Shown: positions 1 through 15,100, counted from the stretch's first letter. The stretch is 64,000 nucleotides of DNA from Kuschelorhynchus macadamiae (GCA_030620095.1 JAUTXW010001615.1:3184001-3248000); one strand, 5' to 3'. A program made the numbers and translations. Notes: a model not told the origin generated them from the letters alone.

Positions 1-595
1 AGGTGCTTTCATGTAGATGTATGCCTTAAGCTCTTTGATAGCCTTGTATTGCCTAAACTCGATTATGGCTGCATAATATGGTCCTCTCAATATGAAATCT
101 GGATTAAGTCCATTGAAAGATTTCAGAGAAAATTTCTTAAATACCTATTTTACCAAAAGATATGGCTATTATCCGAGAATTGTAGAATAAAAATATGTTT
201 GGTGCACTTCTACAAATTATTGAAAAATCATGTAGTTAATGCTGATATAACATCTCAGCTGCCATTTTTGGTTACTCTTGGATATACAAGAAATAGAAAT
301 ACATTCTACCTGCAATTCCCTAGGATGCAACTTTATAAGATCTCACCTGTCTACAGAATGTGTGACTTGTTTAATAGATTTGCAAGTGATTTGAATCTAG
401 CTACTCTCAGTTTGGAGCAGTATAGGGCGGCCATAGAGATTAAATTATTGGCAACTCAGGAACAAACTTAGTTTTTATACTGTATTAGTATTTAGAGTAA
501 GAATGTACAGTTATTTTGTAAATATTTAGTTAATGGTGTCAGTAATTGGCAAATATATGCTGTAGATGCCTTATAATGAATAAATAAATAAATAT
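1..595 (+). mobile_element. LINE (jockey-like) 3' end, enters from left edge
   Basis: An open frame runs from base 1 to a stop at 471. It encodes the C-terminal end of a non-LTR reverse transcriptase ORF2, recognisable by the LDYGCIIWSS segment followed by ERFQRKFLKYLFYQK. This layout (R-x-E-x-x-Q-x-x-F downstream of the polymerase core) is typical of jockey/CR1-type LINEs. After the stop come about 100 non-coding bases and a tail of AATA repeats (about 575-595), the usual LINE 3' end. The element lies in the Prp8 intron upstream of 960. Its 5' part is outside the window, so completeness cannot be judged. Confidence 0.75.
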
Positions 596-600
596 AGAGT

Positions 601-880
601 CCTTTATATCAGAGTCACATTGACAGAATCGAAAAAGTACAAAATAGATTTGCAAAATATCTCTTATATAAATTCAATTTTCCATATCAAGGTCTGACAT
701 ATAAACACAAGAGCTCTTCTTTGTGGTTTGCAAACCCTAGAAAGAAGGCACTTCTTTTTTTTTTACACAAATTGCTGCTTGTTTAGTAGGCTAGCAAATG
801 ACTTTTTTAATATGTTTTTTGGCAGATTGAAGACGCAATTATGGAAAACTTTTTAACTTATTTATAAATTGTCCTCCGAT
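601..880 (+). mobile_element. LINE fragment, decayed
   Basis: Translation around 617-760 gives HIDRIEKVQNRFAKYLLYKF followed by short open stretches broken by stops. This is the post-polymerase region of a jockey-type ORF2. The same nucleotide sequence recurs at about 2235-2420, so both belong to one LINE family distinct from the copy at 1-595. It is dead. Confidence 0.6.
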
Positions 881-959
881 AGTATTTTATTTATTTATTG
901 CAGTGGTGTTGTCCGTTAATAAAATATTTATTTATTCATTAAATATAATTTTTTTCCAG

Positions 960-1326
960 TGCATATGGTAACTGGTTCCCAGGTTGCAAACCGCTCATCC
1001 AGCAAGCTATGGCTAAAATCATGAAAGCCAACCCCGCCTTGTATGTACTCAGGGAGCGTATCCGAAAAGCTCTACAGCTTTATTCCAGCGAACCTACAGA
1101 ACCGTATTTGTCAAGTCAGAACTACGGTGAACTGTTCTCGAACCAGATTATTTGGTTTGTCGACGACACTAACGTGTACAGGGTCACCATTCATAAAACG
1201 TTTGAAGGAAATTTGACCACCAAACCCATAAATGGGGCTATTTTCATATTCAACCCTAGGACAGGACAGCTGTTTTTGAAAATTATTCATACATCTGTGT
1301 GGGCTGGACAGAAACGTTTGGGACAA
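960..1326 (+). CDS. Prp8: Prp8 exon a (end of endonuclease-like, start of RNase H-like domain)
   Basis: The acceptor is TTTTTTCCAG ending at 959; the first base completes a codon begun in an exon outside the window. Translation begins AYGNWFPGCKPLIQQAMAKI and carries NQIIWFVDDTNVYRVT, the beta-hairpin region of the RNase H-like domain that contacts the spliceosomal RNA core. It ends at LGQ with donor GTAAGT from 1327 (phase 0). Almost every residue agrees with the Prp8 sequence known from animals. Confidence 0.95.
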
Positions 1327-4300
1327 GTAAGTTTGGCTGCTTTTATAAATTTTGTAGACGGTAAACTTAATTTTTTATTTAAATAAATACTACATAGGAA
1401 AGTGCAACAAAGTGTATTTATATTTGCTGCTTATTTCGAACAATCAGGTCAAACAGATTTTCATGCCCTTGATTATAAGCTGCTGGTTCTTTTTTTTCTG
1501 TGTTCTGTGTAAACCTATTTGACTTTTTAATTTTCTGTTTGTTTATTTATAAATTAGAAGTTTTTACCTTTAAGATTTGATTAAATTAGTAATACCAGTG
1601 AGGTATCTGGTTTATTACAATAATTTAAATATCAAAAAAATGATAATTCTAATTAAACATACAGTTTCAGTATTCAGTAAATAACATTAAATAATAATGA
1701 ATTTAAGAAAAATTACAAATTAATTCATGTCAAATGTTGAGCAGGCTGGTATATTTTTGTTTATTTTATTTTGTTTTAAACTATATAAGCTGAAGTTGAT
1801 TATTAACTTTTTATTAAAGCCAAAGATCATCTTATCACAAAAAAAAATGACAAAACTGTTTTAGAAATTCTTGTTTACATAGACCAAGTAAAGATAACCT
1901 CATGTCACAAAATGTCCAAAAGCAAGACTGTTACCTTAGGTTGTTCTCGATAGACTCCAGATCCCTCGCCGACTGATGGTTGTCTTTATCTGCCACACTA
2001 ATTATCTACATATCAACATTTGTAAAAGTAACGTGCTTCCTTTTCATAAATCTATTAATCCCATACATTTAACCTTATAGATTATGTGGGTGTTATTTTT
2101 GATGAAAAGGGTTTTAGATTACTGGGCTTTATAAAATTACATACAAAGAATGTGGCTAATGCCAAAGCGATTGGATGTTTTTAAAACTCACTGGCTAGGA
2201 GCATTTTAGAATACTGCTTTATAATATGGAATCCACCATATCAGTGTCATAGACAGAATCGGAAAAGAGCAAAATAGATTTTCAAAATACATCTTATATA
2301 AATTCAATTTTCCCTCCCAAGATCTGTCAGATAATAATAGAGCTCTTCTTTGTGGTCTGCAAACTCTTGAGTCTCAGAGAAAGAAAGCGCTTCTTGTTTT
2401 TCTACACAAATTAGTCAGTGGGGGGATTGACTGTGAAATATTGCTGCAGTCATTTTTGGTTCCTATTAGAAAGATATCACTATACAAGTTATAGGCTTTT
2501 TGACCGATTAGTGTGCATTTACAATCATCACTGTTCAGAGTATGACATTTTCAGACTCAGCACTTTGCTATTAACGGGACAATTAATTGGATTGACTTTG
2601 TGACGTTTTCTGACTGATACTTCATGTGTTGTATTACTTCTGTAATTGGAAATCTTTATTATTGTGTATCATTTTTTAAAATTTATTGGACATTAGTTTC
2701 TCTCAAGGTTATTTTACTTGTAACATTATTTATTTGACGTTGTTTGCAAATTCGTACAATTTTAAATATTTAGTATTATGTAGAGTATGTTTCGTAAGGG
2801 TTATAAAATGTCATATGCGTCTTTGCATTATTAAAAAAGTATATAATAGAATATTTACGAAATTAATTATAATAATCGATTTTTAAAGTAAATTCAACAA
2901 AAATAAAATTTTAAGAACTATCACTATTTTATCAATAATAGCTATTATCTTTAAGTGTGGAGCGTTAGGTAAACTAGAGGTAACAAAAATCTCATGGGAG
3001 GTAGATAGCTGGGCTATTCACTGTAGAAAATGTTCATGAATCCATAAGGCTTATTTATAGGTTTTGTCAAAGGCCTTGGACAAGTCAATGTAAATAGCAT
3101 CAACCTGACAACGCTCCTCCGCGTATATCAGCAAAGAACTTCTGTTTAGGCAAATTTTAAACAAAGGTTAGGAAATTAAAGAACTATTAGCCATATCTAA
3201 CCTTATTTTTAGAATTCAGTCCCCGTCTCCCATCCCACGTCATGAATTTTCGTGTATAAATTCTGACAGTAGCGAGGGAGGTAAGATCGCTAAACGCCTT
3301 ACGTGTGTGAGACGTTGTTGCCGTATCAGTCGAATATAATTCATACATCGAAAAATTATCACAATACATTATCAAATTTTCCGTTTAATAATTTATTGTT
3401 AGAAATATTAGAGGCAAAATAATTTTTTATATTTTTTTATTTAATATAATACCCCCTCTACCCTCCCCCTGGAAGCGCCTTTATTTGTTACTTTATTAGT
3501 GTAGTTTGGTTTTATGCCATTATATGTAATAGTGGACAAACGAATATTTATTCATTCAATCATGATGATACGCGCAGGGGTCCTGAAGTCTACAAAACTG
3601 TATGTAGACGATTAGTGCAGTCTTGGTTTCAGATCAGATTTGTACTAATTGGATAAAGCGCTTCTGAAATGACTTTTTATCTATGTCTTTAAGAATACGT
3701 TAAGTTAATATAATAAGCTGAATTAGAAATATATTTCAGTTAGCAAAATGGAAAACCGCCGAGGAAGTTGCAGCGTTAATCAGATCTCTACCTGTTGAAG
3801 AACAGCCCAAACAAATTATCGTAACCAGAAAGGGAATGTTGGATCCTCTTGAAGTGCATCTATTGGATTTCCCTAACATCGTGATTAAGGGTTCAGAGCT
3901 GCAGCTACCATTCCAGGCTTGCCTGAAGATTGAGAAGTTTGGCGATTTGATATTGAAGGCTACGGAACCTCAGATGGTGCTTTTCAATCTTTACGATGAT
4001 TGGTTAAAGACCATTTCTTCATACACAGTAAGTTATACTTTTAATTATTCTTTGAGTTTTTGTATTATTTATTGTATGATTCTTTTTATAATTTTATTTA
4101 TTTATATACTGAATACCTGTTTTACAACATTTAAGCCAGTTACATATACCTCAATTACTACTATGATTGTAATAAACTAAACAGTGCATTAACTATACTA
4201 AGCAGTTATTTCTGAACCTGCGAAAGAAATAATTTTTTTAGTAATAGCGCCAATAAGTTTACTTATTAATATTGTCAGTATATATCATTAATATAAATAT

Positions 4301-6072
4301 AATATTAAAATAGCTACTCTTCCTATATATGGTGACTTGGTGAGTTTTTATAGACATTTGTTCTTCAAAAATCGAGATAAAATGTTTTTAGTCTGTCTTG
4401 TGCTAAATCTGTTTTTTAAAAAAGGAAGTAGTGAAAGAATATTCAGACACTTATTTTATTGGTTAAGATTTACAAGATACATGTTTTTATTGGTCTATTT
4501 TCAAGAGATAGCCTTTCAGAAATATTTAACGAATTAAATTTTTGTTTAGGACACATTTTAGAAGTTTTCTTTTTATTTTCTCAGTAGAATTTTACTCCAC
4601 ATATCATACTATGAAGACCAAAATTAAACTTCCATATCCTAATTTAGGTAATAATTTTAAACAAACGTGAAGTTACAAACTTTTAGTAGACCTCATGATG
4701 AAACCCATGATTCCATGAAATTCATTAAGTTTATTTATGATATGTACCAAAAACAACTCCCAAACCTGTTAAGTTGGGGCTTGCTAAGGCCACCTCGTCA
4801 ATAAAATAGTCTTATTCTACGCAAAATGACAGCTTTTTAAACTATTTTGATGTCAAAAGTGAGTGTTTATACACCTTTTATATTTATTGCGTGTCATCCT
4901 TGACAAGATGTAATAATAGATATTTACGATACATTGAGGCTTCGGAAGAAAACGAAAAGAAGACTGCTTTGAGTATACACGGAAATAAGGAAAATGAAGC
5001 AATTAGTATCCAAAAACTGAACATATTTAATGAAAGTTCATTGCAAGTTAAGTCAAGTACATCGGGTATTAATTTAAATAATTGCCATAATTGTGTAATT
5101 AATATTTACAATAAATAGTGTGGAATGCTGTATTTTAAACAAATGCGTATTTTCTTTAAGTCTGTTTTAATTTTAATATTGGTAGATATCATTACAACAC
5201 TAGTGCGTTTTTGTTTAAAAAACTAGTTGCTTCATTTTCCTTATTTCCGAGTATTCTCAAAACAGTCTTCTTTTCGTTTTCTTCCGAAGCCTCAATGTAT
5301 CCTACTGCAATTATATTTGTGCAGCCATTCCATCCTTCCATGTCTCCTCAATTAAATGCGAGTGTTTATTAATTTCCATATTTTTTCTAATAGACATTAC
5401 ACTCCGCAGCATTGAATAGTATGCCCAAAGAGAGAACGGTTTTTGAATTTTGGATAGATAATTAAAATAAGCTAACAATACCTTCTGATTGGAGATAGTT
5501 TACAAATTGTTTGACAGCATTATTTTCTAATGTTTTCTAACAAAAACTTAGTTACTTGGTTGCTATGATATAGTAAGTACAGGTGACAGGGGTAATTTGT
5601 TTTTAAATATTTGATAGGTAATCTTTTCAGGAAAATGTAAATTATAATCGGATAAGATTTTGAACGATCGTAGATAAATTTTGTACGATACACGTGTGAT
5701 ACATCGTTATTAACATACTGGTATGGTTACACAACTCGTAAATGTCTATTATTGCACGTTGTCAAGGACAACATGTGATAAACATAAGTAGTGTATAAAT
5801 ACTCACTTTTGACATTAAAAAATATTTTAAAAAGCTGTCATTTTTGACACGATCATAGAAAAAGAGTATTTTATTGAGGAGGTGGCCCTTGACCAGATCC
5901 CAACTCAACAGATTTGAAAATTGTATTTGATACATATCATGAATAAAATTAATGAATCTCATCTAATCATGGGCTTTATCATCAGGTCTATTAAGTTTGT
6001 AACTTGACTTTTATTTAAAATTGTTACTTAAGTTTGGATATAGAAGTCTAATTTTGGTCTCCACAGTATGAC

Positions 6073-6122
<50 letters not shown>

Positions 6123-9100
6123 GATAAAAAATACGCATTTTATAATTTCTATTCGTCATTTAATTATCAGGAAGAAATCAGCTTAAAGAAATAATAATTG
6201 ATATTATTTTTTTTATGAATGTATTATCTTGGCTGTGTTGTTTTGAATGGAATCTTCTACATAGTCTTCAGCAACCCTGGTTGACCTCCAACCACCATGA
6301 TCCTTCAGACTTAAAAGATCTGCACCAGTGAGAGTTAAGATCGTGGACGATGACCTTCTAAAACAATGGTCGGTATATAAATGTGAATTCTCCAATTGAA
6401 GATATTTTGCTATTTTGGATGGTATTTTGCCGAAGGTATAACTCCCACAACCTGGCTTATTTATTTCCCATTGTGATATTGAAAGAAGCGATCATGAGGA
6501 TCAGCTACTAAAGGAAGGCGAACATATTTTTTGCAAATATTTACGAGTCGAATTTTTTGTGACTTTCTATTGGATATGAGAAATAGCGCTCCCTGTTATT
6601 TGTTGTATACGGAATATTAACCAGCAAAACATTTTCGGCATTTTGAATATTGTAAATAGTCGTTTTGGCTATTTGGTCTCTACAGGATGATTCACCAGCA
6701 ACGATGATGGCGACAACTTTCAAAAATAAGTATTTTTCGTTGGTAGCTTTTTTCAAAAAACTTAAATATGAATGTGTTCTCTAATAAATATTTTGGATTT
6801 TTTTTGCACGATATCCAACGGATTTTTTTCTCGAAACTATTCATTTTGAGTATTTTCTGATATCGATATTTTCTTTGTTAACGTGGCTTTTATCATAGAG
6901 TACTCTGATTACAAGGATGAGGGTTCTATATATACTATTCTGATATGATTTACCATATCTCATTGACACCATTGCTTAAACTTCTTGTAAACATTTTCTT
7001 ATTGCTTATTGGATTTTTCTGGCAACAAATCTAGCGTAGCTTCTTTCTCCGCGTTCAGTATCTCACGAGGAGTATTATACAGTTTATCATTTTCTTCACT
7101 ATCAGACATTTTTATCTTAAATTATGTACTAATGACAGCAAAACTTAATAATTAACTGATATTGATACATATTTAATTTTAAATAGCTTTGCAATTACCA
7201 TAACAACAACAATTCACTTTAGGTTTGAATCTAGATTTGGCAAATAATTAGTACATGACTAGATTTTTAAACTTTTTCTCTTTTTCATTGTAATAAATAA
7301 TGATCATAGAAAAAATGTTGTTTATTCCACTCACATGTTATCCAACTCGGCTACTTTTCATGCTGTGTGCCATAAACTCTTACTGTTTTCATCACATATA
7401 TAAATAATATTGTTCACAATATTTTTTTAAGTGCAAAAGATGTTGCTGAACATTTTTTGACCTGTGACCTCGCATCATCAACGATACTACTTACATCCTC
7501 CTGTAAACAATGAGAATCATGGATATTTATCAGTTCTATAAAGAGTTTGAAGTCATCAACCATTAGAATGTTTAACAACTCGGCATATATATTATTAATT
7601 GCTATTAGGAATAATAGAGATCCTAGGTTAAATCTTGGAGAATCCCGGAAGTACTATGATATATGTTAGATATTAGTTCAATATGACTACATTAAATCCA
7701 CTATATTTGGTGTTTTTTTTTCAATTAATAACACTGTATGGCACCCTTTTAAACATATAAATGACATGAACTTGTATTTTATTATTTGAAGAATTGAGAA
7801 AAAAGTCATATATTCTATTAAAGAATATATTCTATTAAAGAGAACTATCCTAAAAACTTTCAAGATGGCGTTTACTATTATTCAGGGTCATTCATATTTA
7901 ATTCTATCTTTAAAACTTGGCACTACTTTGCTAATATGCCAATCCTTAGGATAATTGCTGTACGGAGACTAAGATTAAATATGTACATATGTACAATAAT
8001 TTATAATAAATTCACCATTTGATTATTCTCTTTAATTATTTTCTGTTCATAGGCCTTTTCAAGGTTGATTTTAATCCTTCGAGCTCTACATGTTAATACC
8101 GAAAGAACCAAAGTCATTTTGAAACCCGACAAAACCACCATCACAGAACCCCATCATATTTGGCCCACACTTTCAGATGATGAATGGATCAAGGTGGAAG
8201 TCCAGCTGAAAGATCTTATTCTTGCTGATTATGGAAAGAAAAATAAGTAAGTGATCATTTTTTTTCATTGTTATAATGTTTTGCTGACACCAGCTTTCTT
8301 TGTCAAAGGTGTATTTTCAGGTCACAGGAATCCCAAATATGAAAATCCAATATGGCGTAACAAAATGGAATATTCAAAATGTTATTTTGTGTATATTTTG
8401 TAAATATTTGATTAAATTTTATTTCAATTCGAATAAGGGGGGTGACGGATTTATAATGCAGCTAGATTTTCACTTTATCATCTGCCCAAATTTTGTCACA
8501 CTTCCACGCAAGGCAAGCTGTTTTGTGAAAAAGTACCTAACTAACACCCTAATATCTTTTTGTTCATTTTATAAATTGTTTAATTGTTACTTTTTATTTA
8601 CATTGTTGTTATTGTATTTTATTCTTCCTTACTTTTCTTTCCTAAGTTGTGCAACCATGAATTGTATTGATGTCAATAAATACTTGAATCAATAATTAGT
8701 CTAAAGTATTTTAATTTGTAAATTGCAGCGTCAACGTGGCTTCTTTAACCCAATCTGAAATTCGAGACATCATTTTGGGTATGGAGATCAGCGCTCCCTC
8801 CGCTCAAAGGCAGCAAATCGCTGAAATCGAAAAGCAAACCAAGGAACAGTCACAGTTGACAGCCACTACTACGAGAACCGTCAACAAACATGGAGATGAA
8901 ATTATCACTAGTACAACAAGTAATTATGAGACACAAACGTTCAGTTCCAAAACGGAATGGAGGGTCAGAGCTATATCTGCCACCAATTTACATCTTAGGT
9001 AAGTTTGGTTAAAAAATTCAAACTCAAATATACTTTATCGTTAAAAGAACATATAGTCCTTGTCAACAGAGTAAGCTCTATAAAAATAAAAAAACTGTTC

Positions 9101-12100
9101 ATTGAAAAAATTAAATAAATAGACAACACTATAAGTAATTACATATACAAAAAGGTATAAATATAAACATAATAAAATCCACCATTAAATAAATAATAAA
9201 AGAGACCTAAGGCTTTTAAGTATAGATTTTAACAACAGAACCTAAATTACATGAGTAATAAAAAAACAAAATATATGGTATGCTCACCAACTAACATCGT
9301 AAAATTCTTGTCAGTTATAAAATGCTTTTGACTCTAAGCTACATTTAAGTTTTTTTTTTAACAATTTAAGAGATTCTATATTTCTAAATATTTGTGAAAG
9401 GTGGTTGTACATTTTTTACTTTCATATAAAATTGAATGTTTTACTAAGGTTGCTCTGGAGATGGTTATTATTATATATTAAGTATATAGTTTATTTACAA
9501 CTATATATGTAAATGTTGATATAAACTTTAAAAGTTTGAATGAATCATATTTAAAATTACACTAGGTTACTAAAAAAAAACGATGTAAAGAAATTATTCC
9601 GGCTAGGCCAAAGATAATTGGACGATAATCCAGGTTTTCCCAAACTTTTCATTGGCTTTCAAACTAAACAGTTAGTTAATCCATACAAACAAACACAATT
9701 TCAAATCACCAACAAATGGTTATAGTCGGGATGATACCCAATTACTTATACCAAAGGGATGATGATGTTTAACCTGCTGAGAGGAAGAGAAGACTGAAGT
9801 AAATCAGTTAGTAAATGCTGAAATCTGAAAGTTAGTTTGGCAACATGGAATCAGGTGGAAAAACAGAAAAACATAACGGTGTGGCTCGTGAACCTAGTGA
9901 AATAATATTGACGTCCTTTTGGAATTTTAGTGAATAGAAAGCATTACTGTTTAAATCGCAACTTAAGATAGACAGCCCAACTTACCACAAATATATCGGT
10001 ATGGTTAAACTGCTCACAGTTTGAAAACATTTGGCGCATGAAAAATAAAATGCTACATGATGGGGAAGCTTCTGGTTATACAGGGGTTTTAATTTGCTAA
10101 ATTCTCTCGTACTTAAATTTGTCACAAAAAAAAAACGTCATTTATATTTAAAAAGTAAATTAAAATAGTATACATGGAAATTTAATTTCTACCTCAATAA
10201 TTTTCACTTAAAAGGAATGAGACACTTTATCTTTATATTATGAACAGAAAAAAACTTTTTCATTATACTTTATATTCCATGGAGCGCAAAATCTGACATC
10301 TGTTTTTTTTTTTTTGACAAAATATAATTCAACTTTTTTTTTTCTTTTTAGGACCAATCATATATACGTGAGTTCCGATGACATCAAAGAAACAGGATAC
10401 ACTTATATTTTGCCAAAGAATGTTCTCAAGAAGTTTGTTACCATTTCTGATTTGAGAGCACAGGTGAGTTCGAAGTACAAATAATCTGGGAGGTCTCATA
10501 GAAATATAGGGTGTAAAAATAAAGAAGATTTAACAATTATATCCAATTGGATACAATCTCATAAACTAACTTTAAATTTTGAAAAATCTTCTTTTATGTT
10601 TATAAGCAAATATCATATAAGTAATCAAATGGGACCAATTAAATTCAACCAACCAAATATTAATTATAGTAAATGCATTCAATTTTTGGGACTATACATG
10701 GATGTTGGCAGAATCATATAGAATACCTTAGAAAAAGGTATATCTCCTCTAGTAGGAATTCTATACAAAATTCGTTGTAATATACCATTAAAATTTATGA
10801 AAAATATTTATTTTGCATTAATATATTCAAAATTGCAATATTTGATTTCGGTTTGGCGATCTGCTAATTTAAAACATTGAAACCTTTATGTTGTTTACAA
10901 AACAAAATTATTAAATGTATACATAAACTTCCTTTCCTAGAACCAACAATAAATTTATATACAAAATTTGGCTATTTAGATACTAACCATATTTATAAGT
11001 TAAAAACATGCATTTTCATCCATTCCATACTTACAAAAGATAAATTATCTGATATAGATTTAGAAAAAAGACATACTATACATAATCATAACACACGACA
11101 AACAGATTTATTAAATACAACTGATATTCGAAGCAATTTTGCAAAAAAATCTTTATTATATGGTGGTATATTAATATATAATCAATTACCAACACATTTA
11201 CGCAGAATAAAAACTTTAATAAAATTTAAAAAGGAAGTTAAAAAACCATTTTATCGAAACGTGATTTATAGTAAAAATTATTTTAACTGTGTTAATATTA
11301 TTTATTTTGTTCTTTAATTATTATTTATTTTGTTATTTAATATTATTCTTAATTGTTAGTTTGTTATAATATTATTATTGTTAGAATTCCCTGTAATGAA
11401 CTTATACGGTTGGTTGGGAATGTTGAAAATAAATAAATAAATAAAATATTTTTTAGTTTTTTTTTGTACCTGTAGATTTTTTTAGCTGCAGTATTGATAA
11501 TGGTCATATTACCTGTGGCATCGTAGTGCAAATTTGCGGAGGTGAAAAGAGGTTGGAATCCAGAAAAATCATTGTGCAGGTTTTTCTAAAATTTGTTTAG
11601 GCGCTTTATCAATCTTAATCATAGTAGTCCAAGTAAAAAAATTGATTTGATCCAATATATGAAAAAAAAAATTTGGACACCCTGTATCTTAGACACGAAG
11701 CGTGTGCAGTCCTCTATTTACATAATTGTTTTCTTATTTTATAAGATTAATCACTTCTTAAAGTTTTGGACATCAATTACACCCTGTATATCTAATTTTT
11801 AGAATTTTTAAACACCTATAAACATATCGCAAGAAAAGAAATGCACCTTTTCAGAACTTTTTTCGTAATAAATGGAAATCTTTTTTTTCAGATTTGCGCA
11901 TTCCTTTACGGCGTAAGTCCACCAGATAACCCGCAGGTGAAAGAACTCCGCTGCTTGGTGCTGCCACCCCAGTGGGGTACCCATCAAACTGTCCACTTAC
12001 CCAACACGCCTCCCAATCATCCCTTCCTTAAAGACATGGAACCTTTAGGTTGGATACACACCCAGCCGAACGAATTGCCGCAACTTTCTCCTCAAGATAT

Positions 12101-15100
12101 CACGACGCACGCCAAGTTGATGACCGATAATCCGGCTTGGGACGGAGAAAAAACTATAATTATTACCTGCTCCTTTACTCCAGGTTAGTCCAATATAGTA
12201 CAGCCTCTTTAATCCGGACATTTAAATGCGAGGGGTTTGTTGGATTAGTGATTTGTCCGGATTACATGCTTTTGGAAAAAAAAATTACAAATATATTGTT
12301 TGCAAAACACTTTTTTATGACTTCAGATTTATGAAGATTCTTAATAAAAAAATATGGGATAGGCCAGAATAAATATGGTATTTAGATTTATTTAAAAACT
12401 TCTTTTTAATCCTTTAATAATTTAATTAAAACAATAATTAAACTTACGAATTTAATAAAATAATGTGCTATCTTAAATTGCGGTTTCGTTCACGGCCAGC
12501 GTCCGGATTACTGGATGTCCGGAATTAAAGTGTGTCCAGATTAAAGAGAGCCTGTACTTTACTTAGATGACATAATTTTTGAAACAACCGTTTTGTTTGT
12601 TTTTCTTGAAAACAGTCATGAATGTGCATTTTCTGCATATTCTCGCTTTCTGAAAATTTTCGGAGGTTCCCTATTAAATTTGGGTATTGTATACAATATG
12701 TCCTATCGAATCTGACATTGCTTTAATATAAAATAGAAATATTACATTCTTTCAATCTTTTATCTTTTCAAATATTAAATTAAAAACAAAACGAATTTCA
12801 CTATTTCCACTTTCTTTCAATGCAAATACTCCTTTTATGACGGTGAAATTTTGTTTACATTTTTTAGTTTTATCTCCCGACAGTGATGCACCTGCCTGCT
12901 GACGTTTGTGTTTATTAAGTCTAATTATTTAGTTTGATATACGCTTTTACATTAAAACCAAAAAATATATATTATTAGAAAATACTACTTCTTAAAGTTA
13001 ACATTAACATAGGAAAAGAATCATAAAGCATATTAAAATAAGTGTCCGTTTACTTTATATAGATATCGGGTATCCCATTTAAGCAGAAACTAAAGACTAA
13101 ACTATCTCTGAATCTCCCATATACTGAAGAAAGCATCTCTATACATTCTGTCTGTAATTTTTTTCTCTTTTGGTTTATTTTGTTTCATTTTTGCTTACTC
13201 TTGTAATCCAAATTATGGAATAACAATATGAGTATTATATATAGAAAGCTTTTTAGACTCTAACTGATATTCAATTAAAGTAGAGACGATATTATTAAAG
13301 GCATTGACTTCCTCATATCATGTTTGCACCACCAATTATTTTTATTATAATTACTTTTATTTGGTAAACAAAATTCTTAAACTTCAAAATTTGGTTAATT
13401 CTCCTTTTCAGTCTTCATCTATTTTTACTGTTCCTAAAAGAATTTTTGGAGATATTTGCGAATTTTGGTTTAAAAAGTCTGCCTTGTTAAAATGTCTATC
13501 CTGACGCCTCGGCAGCAAGCACACCTTGAGAAAGTGACACTTTTTTAAAAAAATAAAAGTTTGTGTATACAAAAAAAAATCGTTTTTGTCCTTAAAGGTA
13601 CTGACATGCAGGTTATTATTAATTATTACAATAATCTACCAACATGGTTAAAAAATATTAACAAAATTGATACTTTTAAAAAACACTTAAAGAAATATTT
13701 TTTGAGGAATTAATATCTTCACGTTTGATATATTTTTTTAATGTTTATTAAATAATTTATTTCTAATTTATAATAATGTTTATACGTTTATGTGTTTTAT
13801 ATTAGTTATTAATTAGTTCCCTGTATTATTTACAGTTTTTAATTTATTCATAATATATAATAATGCGTATATATTTTTATATTTTTCTGTTGTTAATTAG
13901 TTCCCTACTATAAACAATATTATTTCTTGGGAATAAAGGATTGATTAAAAAAAAAAATATGTACACTCTACGTTTCAAAAATCAGCCATAACAACAATTG
14001 GGTTGGATTTTGTTCCAATCTCTAGAGAAAACGAAGATCGGTGTATTTTCTTCTTGGTGATACAGAGATCATATGTATATACAGGGTGTCCCATTTTCGT
14101 AGGTTTTACGGGGTTTCCAGCTTATGAGTAGAGATAGAGAGATGCTGTTTTCGCGACACCGTGCTACTTTTCGATGAAACTAAAGAGGCCGCAAACAGAT
14201 TTGCCCTAACCATTTTAGTTTCCGTGCTACAGGGTGATTTTGAAAATTTGTCATTTTCGGACACCCCCTGTAACTCAGCTATCGTAAAATATATTTAAAA
14301 TGTTTCAACTGGTATTTATATATTTTTTCACGTAGAATTCAGTGGCGTACTCAGATTTTTGCTGAGAGTCATAGTTTTTGACATATTGGCATAACCTACT
14401 ATTTTTTAAATGGGACACCCTATATATTATTTTTTCATCTTATTCTTCGTGTCGAGAGCTTTTCAAAAACATACCATAAGTCATATTTATTTTCATAAAT
14501 AACATGAAAAAATGCATTTTTCTTTAAACGGATTTATGGCATAGCAGATCAATCGAAATAAGAGAAGGTGGCTGTGGAGCCATGGAAAAAGTTAACAAAT
14601 ATTTATTAACGAAATAACAAAGTAACAGCATCAGAAAAAATTAGGAAGTAGGTAAAAGGTAATAATTATAATTTCATTAAAACTACAAATATTGTTCAAA
14701 TTGTAGACCATTATGTGTCCTACAAGTGTGACAAACTTTAAAAATTCTTTTTAATGCATTTTCTATTGTAAATGACTGTCTTTGTAACTCTGCAAAAGCG
14801 TTTTCGGTGGCCATTCTTAGTTGTTCTAAGTTTTCGTATCGCCTTACATAAACCTTGTTTTCTAAATAACCCCACAAAAAGAAATCTATAACTGAGAGGT
14901 CAGGGGATCGTGGTGGCCATCGAACAGGTCCGTGTGTTCCTATCCATCTTCCAGGAAAATGGTCGTTAAGCCAGTTTTGACTTATTCTGGCATTGTGGGC
15001 TGGAGCTCCGTCTTGCTGGAAATAAATCCTATTTAGTTGAGCCAAGGGAACATCATTCAAAATTCCTAATGCGTCTTCTAGGATTCGCACGTAACCGATC

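Larger units (their letters stand above)
4599..6076. mobile_element. Inverted pair of internally deleted Crypton derivatives
   Basis: Two imperfect inverted arms (4599-4918 and 5750-6076) enclose two Crypton tails facing each other (4930-5118 on + and 5222-5310 on -). Reading inward from either outer end gives the same order: non-coding arm, then recombinase C-terminus. The right half also keeps about 440 bases (5310-5750) with part of the recombinase N-terminal domain, missing in the left half. This fits two non-autonomous Crypton copies of different deletion state, inserted tail to tail or joined by rearrangement. It sits in the Prp8 intron between exons b and c. Confidence 0.55.

Noticed and set aside
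3187..3375. 62-codon - strand open frame, relatively GC-rich
   Set aside because: No motif, no splice signals that would make it an exon, no second line of evidence.
4891..4929. Start of the open frame at 4891 as a real N-terminus
   Set aside because: This part belongs to the inverted non-coding arm; recombinase similarity starts only at about 4930.
8300..8695. 131-codon open frame between Prp8 exons c and d
   Set aside because: Lies wholly inside an intron with good splice sites, hydrophobic AT-biased composition, no motif.
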